From NCBI GenBank assembly GCA_007118445.1, contig SKRP01000159.1:1-13506 (forward strand): a stretch of 13,506 nucleotides of DNA. The letters run 5' to 3'. The stretch comes from Natronohydrobacter sp. (GTDB lineage Bacteria; Pseudomonadota; Alphaproteobacteria; Rhodobacterales; Rhodobacteraceae). Positions within the stretch are counted from its first letter, which is position 1. Each line of letters begins with the position of its first letter. The notes beneath the pieces were generated by a model. The model saw only the letters and a list, made by a program, of their open reading frames with translations, searched no databases and was not told where the DNA came from. Position numbers and translations under genes: made by a program. Positions 7,311 through 13,506 of this stretch are shown here, piece by piece.

Positions 7311-8326
7311 TCGGCGGCCTCTTTCGTGCTGGGGGTGGCCTTGTAGCCCGAGGCGGGATCATGCGCGTGGCACGACACCAGGTGCTTGTGCGCGCGCTGG
7401 GCAAGGGCTGGCTCTTTCTGGCTGCACACTGTGCCGACGATCGGGCAGCGCGTGTGGAACCGGCAGCCCGAGGGCGGATCGATCGGGTTCGGGGGATCGC
7501 CGCTCAATGCAGGTTCCATCGTGCGATTATCCGGATCCATCGAGGGCATCGAGGACAGAAGCGCGCGCGAATAGGGGTGCAGCGGATTATCATAGAGCGC
7601 TTCGGAATCCCCGATTTCCGCCACCTGTCCCAGATACATCACCATCACCCGGTCCGATACGAAACGGACCACATTCAGGTCATGGCTGATGAAGATATAA
7701 GTCAGTCCGAATTCGGTCTTCAGATCGGCCAGCAGGTTCAGCACCTGCGCTTCGACGGATTTGTCGAGCGCCGAGACCGCTTCATCGAGAATGATGATCT
7801 TCGGGCGCAGCGCCAGCGCGCGCGCGATATTGACGCGCTGGCGCTGGCCGCCCGACAATTCATGCGGATAGCGCCCGGCAAAGCGTGCCGGGTCCAGCCC
7901 CACACGGTCGAGCAGGTCATGCGTGCGCGCCAGTGCCTCGCGCCCCGGTGTGCCGTGGACACGGGCACCAAAGGCGATGTTGTCCTCGATGGTCAGGCGC
8001 GGGTTGAGCGAAGAATAGCTGTCCTGAAACACCATCTGCACCTGCCGCCGAAACGCCTTGAGCGGCAATTCGGGGCTGCCGACCAGCTTGCCGTCGAAAT
8101 AGAGCGCGCCCTCATCAGGCTCGATCAGTTGCATCAGAAGCCGCGCCGTGGTGGATTTGCCGCAGCCCGATTCGCCCACCACGCCGAGGGTTTCGCCGGC
8201 AAAGACTTCCAGATCGACCCCGTCCACAGCATGGACGTTCTTCACGGTCCGGCCCAGAATGCCGCCCTTGATCGGGAAATACTTGCGCAGGTTGCGGACA
8301 GTCATAATTGCGTTTTCCGTGCTCAT
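7307..8326 (-). CDS. peptide-family ABC transporter ATPase, F type (DppF/OppF-like)
   Basis: Second nucleotide-binding subunit, 339 residues from the ATG at 8326 (MSTENAIMTVRNLRKYF); the open frame extends to 8470 but that part lies inside the permease gene. F-type features are FPIKGGILGRT near the start (17-27), Walker A GESGCGKS (51-58), Q101 (VFQDSYSSLNPR), signature LSGGQRQR (157-164), Walker B IIILDE (177-182) and H215 (FISHD). The C-terminus carries HPYSRALL and a four-cysteine region starting SGCRFHTRC. The ATG overlaps the stop of the upstream permease gene by four bases (ATGA). It precedes the D-type ATPase, the reverse of the common D-then-F order in dpp/opp operons. Confidence 0.93.
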   Translation of the reverse strand: MSTENAIMTVRNLRKYFPIKGGILGRTVKNVHAVDGVDLEVFAGETLGVVGESGCGKSTTARLLMQLIEPDEGALYFDGKLVGSPELPLKAFRRQVQMVFQDSYSSLNPRLTIEDNIAFGARVHGTPGREALARTHDLLDRVGLDPARFAGRYPHELSGGQRQRVNIARALALRPKIIILDEAVSALDKSVEAQVLNLLADLKTEFGLTYIFISHDLNVVRFVSDRVMVMYLGQVAEIGDSEALYDNPLHPYSRALLSSMPSMDPDNRTMEPALSGDPPNPIDPPSGCRFHTRCPIVGTVCSQKEPALAQRAHKHLVSCHAHDPASGYKATPSTKEAAE

Positions 8327-9207
8327 TGGCGCACCTCCATGGCAGAGCGCAGCCCGTCGGACAGCATGTTGAAGGAAATCGAGACCATGAAGATCATCAG
8401 CCCCGGCAGCGCGGCGACCCAGGGCTGCACATAGATCGCCGTGCGCAGCGTGTTCAGCATCAGGCCCCATTCGGGATTGGGCGGGCGCACGCCAAGCCCG
8501 AGGAAGGACAGCCCCGAAGCGAGGATCATGCTGACGGCAATCAGCGATGTCGCATAGACGAAGATCGGTCCCAGCACATTGCCGAGCACATGCACCCGCA
8601 CGATGGTCAACGCACCCGCGCCCGAGGCGCGCGCGGCCTCGATGAAATCAGACGAGCGCAGCCGTGTGGTGACTGACTCGGCCACGCGCGCGATGGGCGG
8701 AATGAAAACAACCGTGAGCGATAACAGAGCATTGCCCAGTCCCGCGCCAAGCGCGCCCGAAAGCGCCACAGCCAGCAACACCGACGGAAACGCATAGAAG
8801 ACATCGACAGTGCGCATGATCAGCGTGTTGGTCCAGCCGCCCGCATAGCCTGCGATGATGCCGATGGCCGAGCCAAGGATGAAAGCCATCACCACTGGAG
8901 TGACCCCCATCAAAAGCGACAGCCGCGCGCCCCAGATCAGCCGCGAGAGCATGTCGCGGCCCAGCTCATCCGTGCCCAGCAGATGACCGTCCGAGCCGAT
9001 GGGTTGCAGGCGGTTGATCAGGCGGCCTTCGAGCGGGTCCATGGGCGCGATGATCGGTGCGAAGATCGCCGCCAGCGTCAGCAGCAGCAAGACGCTGCCT
9101 GCGGCCATCGCGGTCTTGTCGCGCAAGAGCCTTGCGCCGACATTCTGCCAGTAGCCTGCGCTGCGCGCGGGCGCCAGGATTAGGGTGTCAAGTGTCTGAT
9201 CCGCCAT
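8323..9207 (-). CDS. peptide-family ABC transporter permease, DppC-like
   Basis: Inner-membrane permease subunit of the importer, 294 residues. The ATG at 9207 (MADQTLDTLILAP) is preferred over upstream codons because AAGAGGTGA (9212-9220) supplies a strong ribosome binding site four bases away, located in the end of the preceding gene. After a cytoplasmic N-terminus comes a membrane segment (AAGSVLLLLTLAAIF), then the GTDELGRDMLSRLIWGAR motif typical of DppC/OppC proteins. The coupling loop that contacts the ATPases is seen as EAARASGAGALTIVRVHVLG. Several further hydrophobic segments follow. Only four bases separate it from the stop of the first permease, and its stop overlaps the next ATG, so the three genes are likely translated together. 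Confidence 0.93.
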   Translation of the reverse strand: MADQTLDTLILAPARSAGYWQNVGARLLRDKTAMAAGSVLLLLTLAAIFAPIIAPMDPLEGRLINRLQPIGSDGHLLGTDELGRDMLSRLIWGARLSLLMGVTPVVMAFILGSAIGIIAGYAGGWTNTLIMRTVDVFYAFPSVLLAVALSGALGAGLGNALLSLTVVFIPPIARVAESVTTRLRSSDFIEAARASGAGALTIVRVHVLGNVLGPIFVYATSLIAVSMILASGLSFLGLGVRPPNPEWGLMLNTLRTAIYVQPWVAALPGLMIFMVSISFNMLSDGLRSAMEVRQ

Positions 9208-9211
9208 GACG

Positions 9212-10162
9212 TCACCTCTTGATGCGCGGATCGAGCGCGCTTTGCATGATGTCCACAAGCAGATTGAGGACGACGAAGAACAGCGCCAGCACAAGGATGG
9301 TGCCTTGCAGGAGCGGCAGATCGCGTTGGAAAATCGCGGAATTCAGCAGCATGCCGGTGCCAGGCCAGGAAAACACGGTCTCGATCAGGATCGACCCGCC
9401 CAGCAGATAGCCCAGTTGCACGCCCATCACCGCCAGGGCCGTTGGGGCGGCATTCTTGACCACATGCAGAAACACCCCGAATTCCGACAGGCCCCGTGCA
9501 CGCAGCCCGATCACGAATTCCTGCGCCAGGATCTCGGCGACCAGCGCGCGCACAGTCCGGGCGATGATCCCCATCGGGATCACGCTCATGGTCAGCGCGG
9601 GCAGGATGAGGTAGCTGATATGCTCGGCATCCAGCTTCCATTGGCTCGACCCGCCAGGACCGGCCCCAGAGGCCGGCAGCCAGCCCAGCTGGGCCGAGAA
9701 GATGATCACCAGCACCATACCCAGCCAGTAATGCGGCACCGAGACGCCGAACACGGCGGCGGCAGATGCGGCCTTGTCCATCGGCGAGTTGCTGAAATAG
9801 CCTGCCACGAAGCCGAAAAAGCAGCCCAGCACGAAGCCCACGAATGTGGCGACAGCGGCCAGCAGCAGCGTGTTGCCCACTGCGTTGATCACTTCGGCAG
9901 TCACAGGACGTCCTGTCGCGATCGAGGTGCCCAGATCGCCCTGCAGCGCCCGACCCAGCCAGAGCAGGAACTGTTCGGGGTAGCTGCGGTCGAATCCGTA
10001 GAGGACGCGCAAGCGGTCCTGCAATTCGACCGAGGCATCGGCGGGCAGGATCGAGATCAGCGGATCGCCGGGCGAGATATGGACAAGAGCGAAACAGACC
10101 AGCGACACCCCGAGCAGAACCGGAATGGTGTAGATGATCCGTCGAAGGCTGTAGCCGAGCAT
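9212..10162 (-). CDS. peptide-family ABC transporter permease, DppB-like
   Basis: Inner-membrane permease subunit, 316 residues, standard for the DppB family. The N-terminus MLGYSLRRIIYTIPVLLGV followed by CFALVHISPGDP is characteristic. The ATPase-contacting loop is FVIGLRARGLSEFGVFLHV in the second half, and the protein ends MQSALDPRIKR, a common DppB ending. AAGGAG (10170-10175), seven bases before the ATG, is a strong ribosome binding site. It follows the binding-protein gene after 72 bases that hold a strong stem-loop. The permease and ATPase genes downstream are packed without gaps. Substrate specificity cannot be read from this subunit. Confidence 0.94.
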   Translation of the reverse strand: MLGYSLRRIIYTIPVLLGVSLVCFALVHISPGDPLISILPADASVELQDRLRVLYGFDRSYPEQFLLWLGRALQGDLGTSIATGRPVTAEVINAVGNTLLLAAVATFVGFVLGCFFGFVAGYFSNSPMDKAASAAAVFGVSVPHYWLGMVLVIIFSAQLGWLPASGAGPGGSSQWKLDAEHISYLILPALTMSVIPMGIIARTVRALVAEILAQEFVIGLRARGLSEFGVFLHVVKNAAPTALAVMGVQLGYLLGGSILIETVFSWPGTGMLLNSAIFQRDLPLLQGTILVLALFFVVLNLLVDIMQSALDPRIKR

Positions 10163-10197
10163 GCGCGGGCTCCTTCGGGTCTAAGCGATTGAAAAGG

Positions 10198-10226
10198 CAA
10201 GGCCCCGGAATCTGTCCGGGGCCTTG
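10198..10226 (-). terminator. stem-loop between binding-protein and permease genes (partial terminator or mRNA stabiliser)
   Basis: A perfect 12-bp inverted repeat, CAAGGCCCCGGA and its complement, with a 5-base loop (10210-10214). On the transcribed minus strand it is followed by CCTTTTC, so it resembles a weak intrinsic terminator. It lies eight bases past the binding-protein stop and about 22 bases before the permease ribosome binding site. Such elements in importer operons commonly let partial read-through give more binding protein than membrane subunits; that role here is inferred. Confidence 0.75.
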
Positions 10227-10234
10227 GTCTCAGA

Positions 10235-11863
10235 TCATTCCATGCCCATCGGCGCGATGTCGATGAACCAGCTTCTGGGCTGCACCACCCCGGTCACGTT
10301 CGGCGCCATGGCCCGTGGTCCTGAATCGTGCGCCACCCAGACGAAGGGCGCTTCCTCGACAATCCGGCTGTGCAAGGCCGCAAGGGCGTCGTCGCGTGCG
10401 TCATCGTCAAAGGTGGTGCGCGCCGTTTCGATCAGCGCATCGAACTCGTCATTCCCGAAATAACCCCAGTTGTTGGACACAGGCGGGAAGGTCTGGGTCG
10501 AGGTGAAGCGCACCATCCCGAAGAACGGATCCATGGTCGAGAACGTGACATTGATCGCATCGGCATTGTTGGCCGATGGGTCGGTCGCACCGCGCCGCCA
10601 GTTGGTGAACAGCGTGTTCCACTCGATGACATCGAGCTCGACATCGAAATAGCACGCGCGCAGCGCCTGCTGCAGATATTCATTCATCGGGATCGGCTGC
10701 ATCTGCCCCGAGCCGGAGGCCGAGGTCTGCACCCTGATCTGAAGGGGATTATCGGCCGAGAACCCGGCCTCTGTCATCAGCCGCTGCGCTTCGTCCAGAT
10801 CATAGCGGATCTCGAAAGAGGGGTTGCCAAACCAGGGATGGCCGGGCTCGTAAGATCCGACAGGGCTGCCCATCATGCCGCCGAGCAGGATCGACAGCTC
10901 GTCACGGTCAAAGCACAGATTGGCCGCATGGCGCACGCGCTGGTCCAGCCAGGGGCTGCCTTCGGCAAAAGACAGCTGCCAGGGCCAGACATGTGGCTGC
11001 GGGTTGGAATGGATCGTGAAACCCCGTGCTTCGATCTGCGGCATCGCGTCCGGTGCCGGGGCCTCGATCCAGTCCACCTGGCCCGAGAGCAGCGCCGCGG
11101 TGCGGGCATTGGCTTCCGGCATCGGGACCAGGACCACACCATCCAGTGTCGAGATGCGATCCGGGTTCCAGTAGTTTTCATTCGGGACCATTTCCAGACG
11201 CTCGCGCGGCACGAAACTGGTCACGCGGAATGGGCCGGACCCGGACGGATCGGCGGCAAAGGCGGACCATGCGGCCTCGGCACTGCCGGTTTCTTCGAAT
11301 TTCGCCTGCCAATGGGTCGGCGAGGCCATGAACAGATTGGTCAGGTTGATAGGCAGGAAGCTGTCGGGTTCGGATGTGACAAGCTCGACTGTGAATTCGT
11401 CGATCACCGAGGCAGAGCGCAAGGTCGGCATCCGCGAGGCGGTCACGCCCACCTGGCTTGCGTCGAAATGTGGCGCATCTTCATCGAGCACTTTCTGCAC
11501 GTTCCAGACGACGGCTTCTGCATTGAACGGGCTGCCATCATGGAAAGTCACATCCTCGCGCAGCGTGAAGGTCCAGCGCGTGGTGTCATCGGGATTGACC
11601 TCCCAAGCGGTGGCAAGGCCCGGGATCACGACCGAAGGCTCTGTTTCCGAGCTGAGATCCCATTCGGTCAGGCTGTCGTAGATAGTGATTCCGGTGAAAC
11701 GATTCCCTTCGAACCCCTGATCCGGCTGGCCCAGAGTGCGTGGAATATCAGCAGCCGTCATGCCAATGCGCAGAATTTTATCCTGCGCTACGGCGCTGAC
11801 TGGCAGCGTCAGAAATGAACTTGCAAGCAGCGCTGCAACGGTAATTCTCTTGGGTTGTCTCAT
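10235..11863 (-). CDS. periplasmic solute-binding protein, family 5 (peptide/DppA-like)
   Basis: Periplasmic receptor that hands substrate to the permeases. The ATG at 11863 gives 542 residues; the frame extends to 12016, but this start has CGGAGA (11870-11875) six bases ahead and begins a Sec signal peptide: MRQPKR, a hydrophobic stretch, then SAVA|QDK with cleavage likely after A26. The mature protein has the family-5 signature region AWEVNPDDTTRWTFTLR followed by EDVTFHDGSPFNAEAVVWNV. The length is normal for the family (about 500-550). It is the first gene of the operon. Family 5 proteins bind di- and oligopeptides, nickel, opines, glutathione and other compounds, so the substrate remains open; the neighbouring racemase suggests an amino-acid-derived or cyclic amide molecule. 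Confidence 0.93.
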   Translation of the reverse strand: MRQPKRITVAALLASSFLTLPVSAVAQDKILRIGMTAADIPRTLGQPDQGFEGNRFTGITIYDSLTEWDLSSETEPSVVIPGLATAWEVNPDDTTRWTFTLREDVTFHDGSPFNAEAVVWNVQKVLDEDAPHFDASQVGVTASRMPTLRSASVIDEFTVELVTSEPDSFLPINLTNLFMASPTHWQAKFEETGSAEAAWSAFAADPSGSGPFRVTSFVPRERLEMVPNENYWNPDRISTLDGVVLVPMPEANARTAALLSGQVDWIEAPAPDAMPQIEARGFTIHSNPQPHVWPWQLSFAEGSPWLDQRVRHAANLCFDRDELSILLGGMMGSPVGSYEPGHPWFGNPSFEIRYDLDEAQRLMTEAGFSADNPLQIRVQTSASGSGQMQPIPMNEYLQQALRACYFDVELDVIEWNTLFTNWRRGATDPSANNADAINVTFSTMDPFFGMVRFTSTQTFPPVSNNWGYFGNDEFDALIETARTTFDDDARDDALAALHSRIVEEAPFVWVAHDSGPRAMAPNVTGVVQPRSWFIDIAPMGME

Positions 11864-11917
11864 GTCTGGTCTCCGTGATGGACGTGCCGCAACTTGATAG
11901 CGACGACTCACTTTTGA

Positions 11918-11935
11918 CAACAAGATTGTTGACAA
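11918..11935. promoter_or_regulatory. overlapping palindromes upstream of the transporter operon, candidate GntR operator
   Basis: Two overlapping inverted repeats lie 55-72 bases before the binding-protein ATG: CAACAA-GA-TTGTTG (11918-11931) and, on the minus strand, TTGTCAACAA (11926-11935), which differs at one position from the perfect palindrome at 5467-5476. The shared nonamer ACAATCTTG also occurs here on the minus strand. The spacing to the start codon (62 bases) is close to that before the racemase (75 bases), which supports a common regulator. Confidence 0.48.
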
Positions 11936-12046
11936 TATCAGGAGGCGGCAGAAGCGGCCCGCAGTCAAGGCAGTTTTACAACCACCGCGCAGCATCGAGA
12001 GCTCAGGCAATGACAAACACAGTTACCGATCACATTTGATTTGACC

Positions 12047-12063
12047 TGCTCAATCTTTGAGCA
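12047..12063. repeat. 17-bp palindrome TGCTCAA-TCT-TTGAGCA
   Basis: A perfect 7-bp inverted repeat with a 3-base centre in the gene-free stretch between the binding-protein and rhamnose isomerase genes. TTTT follows on the plus strand, so it could be a small plus-strand terminator left from the adjacent transposase remnant, or a repressor operator. The rest of 11941-12046 shows nothing recognisable. Confidence 0.4.
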
Positions 12064-12118
12064 TTTTAAGACTTGCCTGAAGAATATGAGCCTGATCCAG
12101 AGGGCAGACACGCTGCGC

Positions 12119-12300
12119 CACAGATTGGAGAGCACTGCTCCCCCACGCGCACCCGGTCAGGGAATGGTCAGGTCTGGCTCTGCAACCGGCAGCTCCCACA
12201 ATCAGCCATGGGCAGCACGTCGCCCTTACAGGCCATGAGGGATTGGAACACAGTCAAGCCGAAGGTGTTCAGCAAGCTGCCTTCCCGTCGTCCGGGATAG
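12119..12300 (+). pseudogene. IS481-type transposase remnant (C-terminal piece, frameshifted)
   Basis: The plus strand encodes pieces resembling the end of IS481-family transposases. From 12172 to the stop at 12300 the reading is VWLCNRQLPQSAMGS, PLQAMRDWNTVKP and KVFSKLPSRRPG, close to the family pattern of YN-x-x-LPQ-SALG-x-x-TP-x-QA-x-KDW-x-x-x-P-x-LF-x-K. In another frame, 12119-12169 reads HRLESTAPPRAPGQGMV, resembling HRLTPPR-x-PQTNGMVERF from the catalytic core just before the DDE glutamate. The two pieces are joined by a deletion and frameshift, so the element is dead. No terminal inverted repeats were identified. The match is judged from remembered motifs. It fills most of the 467-base gap between the binding-protein gene and rhamnose isomerase. 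Confidence 0.62.
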
Positions 12301-12330
12301 AACACTCATGCAACAGTTTCAGCTTGCCAG

Positions 12331-13506
12331 CTATCCCCTTGCGGCAACGCTGTCACCATAGCGGGTCAACTCACCGATCAAGGCAAGCCCGCTTGGCGTA
12401 TCCATGCGCTTGCAGAATTCTTCCCAGATGGTGCCGAAAGGCAGGTCCTTGAACTCTTCAGTGAGTGTCAGCCGCGTCGTGAAATCAAGCTTGTCTTCTA
12501 TCGAACGCAGCCGGTCCCATGGCATCAGGAGCGCGCGTAACAGGGCCTTTTGCATGTTTCGCGTGCCGATGACCCAGGCGGCTGTACGGCTGATGGTCGC
12601 ATCGAAAAAATCCAGGCCGATGGATGTCCGATCCAGCAAATCTGCGCTCACGAGCTCCTGGGCCATGGCCAGGATATCGTCATTCAGCAAGATAACATGG
12701 TCACTGTCCCAGCGCATGGGACGCGAAACATGCAAAAGGATCTGTGGCAGCGACAAAGAGACTGCGCTGAGCTTGTCGGCAATATTCTCGGTCGGGTGAA
12801 AATGCCCCATATCGAGGCAGAGCAATATGCCCTTCCTGATCGCGTATCCCAGATAGAATTCATGACTGCCGATCGTGCAGGCTTCCACGCCAATGCCGAA
12901 CAATTTCGACTCTACCGCGTCGCGCATTCGGCCCGCGTCTTGCTTCACCGCAAGGATCGCATCAAGCGATGTTTCCAGTCGCATCCGCGCGGTCATGCGG
13001 TCAACGGGGATGTCCTTGTATCCATCGGGAACCCAGATGTTGTTGATACAGGGGCTGCCGAGTTCCTCTCCGATGCGTGCGGCGATATCTCGGGTGCGTT
13101 TGCCATGTTCGATCCAGAAATCCCGGATGCCCGCATCAGGGTGCGATAGTGTCAGATTGTCGTCGGCTTTCGCGTGGGCAAAGAAGGTAGGGTTGAAATC
13201 AAGTCCGATGCCTTGCTCTCTGGCCCAGTCCACCCATCGGGCAAAATGACTGTATTCGATCTGGTCGCGGTCGGGGGTGTCATCTGTATCCATGTAGATG
13301 GCGTGGAGGTTCAGCCGGTGCTGTCCGGGGATCATCGAATAGGCAAATTCCAGATCGGCGCGCAACTCGTCTGGTGTGCGCGCGCGGCCGGGATGATTGC
13401 CGGTCGCCTGAATGCCCCCGCCAGAGGTTCCGCTGCGCCTCTCGAAGCCCGCAACATCGTCACCCTGCCAGCAATGCATCGAGATCGGCACGGTCTTGAG
13501 CCGCGA
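12331..13506 (-). CDS. rhaA: L-rhamnose isomerase, N-terminus outside window
   Basis: Converts L-rhamnose to L-rhamnulose (EC 5.3.1.14) in the cytoplasm, the first step of isomerase-type rhamnose catabolism. The frame is open to the window end; 391 residues are visible and, compared with the 419-residue E. coli RhaA, about 35 N-terminal residues are missing. The GTG at 13491 is an internal codon. Similarity is strong throughout (SMHCWQGDDV, GGIQATGN, RLNLHAIY, GLDFNP, VESKLFGIG, LHVSRP, WVIGTRNM). Counted from the GTG codon, every metal ligand known from the E. coli enzyme is present at a constant offset of 40: E194, D227, H254 and D294 (structural manganese) and H230, D262 and D264 (catalytic). 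It is on the same strand as the transporter operon, but 467 bases with an IS remnant lie between, so it is probably a separate unit continuing upstream beyond the window. Confidence 0.96.
   Translation of the reverse strand, partial: SRLKTVPISMHCWQGDDVAGFERRSGTSGGGIQATGNHPGRARTPDELRADLEFAYSMIPGQHRLNLHAIYMDTDDTPDRDQIEYSHFARWVDWAREQGIGLDFNPTFFAHAKADDNLTLSHPDAGIRDFWIEHGKRTRDIAARIGEELGSPCINNIWVPDGYKDIPVDRMTARMRLETSLDAILAVKQDAGRMRDAVESKLFGIGVEACTIGSHEFYLGYAIRKGILLCLDMGHFHPTENIADKLSAVSLSLPQILLHVSRPMRWDSDHVILLNDDILAMAQELVSADLLDRTSIGLDFFDATISRTAAWVIGTRNMQKALLRALLMPWDRLRSIEDKLDFTTRLTLTEEFKDLPFGTIWEEFCKRMDTPSGLALIGELTRYGDSVAARG

Noticed and set aside
9206..10192. 328-codon open frame on the plus strand opposite the first permease gene
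   Set aside because: Low-complexity, charged translation (many H, Q, R, D) typical of the antisense of a membrane protein gene.
10328..11818. 496-codon open frame on the plus strand opposite the binding-protein gene
   Set aside because: It shadows a clear family-5 binding protein; long antisense frames are expected in GC-rich DNA, and the translation shows no recognisable domain.
11864..12016. N-terminal extension of the binding protein to the codon at 12016
   Set aside because: It would put a non-signal sequence before an obvious signal peptide and would run through the palindromic operator candidate.

Overview
The window looks like the chromosome of an alphaproteobacterium, most likely a member of the Rhodobacteraceae. 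It is GC-rich, tightly packed, and carries a class of solute transporters and regulators (FCD-type GntR, Lrp/AsnC) typical of that group. This assignment rests on composition and protein resemblance judged by eye, not on a search. No rRNA, tRNA or CRISPR array was seen.

Left part (1-4357). A sigma-54 activator gene, open at the window edge, converges on an Lrp/AsnC-type regulator (1377-1841). The regulator is divergent from a large stand-alone thiamine-diphosphate 2-oxoacid dehydrogenase E1 (1985-4357). An Lrp-family regulator beside a homodimeric-type E1 recalls the mdeR-mdeB pair of pseudomonads (2-oxobutyrate/methionine catabolism). No E2, E3 or methionine lyase gene is in the window.

Middle part (about 4467-11863). 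This is one probable functional module. It has a GntR/FCD regulator (4660-5382, minus), a hydantoin/allantoin-type racemase diverging from it (5552-6298, plus), and a complete peptide-family ABC importer operon converging on the racemase (minus strand). The operon order is binding protein, permease, permease, F-type ATPase, D-type ATPase, with translational coupling from the first permease onward. A strong stem-loop between the binding protein and the first permease probably keeps the binding protein mRNA more abundant. A near-identical 10-bp palindrome (TTGTCGACAA / TTGTCAACAA) lies at a similar distance upstream of both the racemase and the binding protein. It suits a GntR-family operator, so the regulator, racemase and importer may be one regulon for uptake and racemisation of an amino-acid-derived or cyclic amide compound. 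The substrate cannot be read from the sequence.

Edges of the module. Degraded transposase pieces sit at both sides: an IS630-type N-terminal piece at about 4467-4670, abutting the 3' end of the GntR gene, and an IS481-type C-terminal piece at about 12119-12300. They suggest that the block lies in a formerly mobile or rearranged segment.

Right part (12331-13506). L-rhamnose isomerase on the minus strand, with its N-terminus beyond the window end and all metal ligands kept. It appears unrelated to the transporter block.
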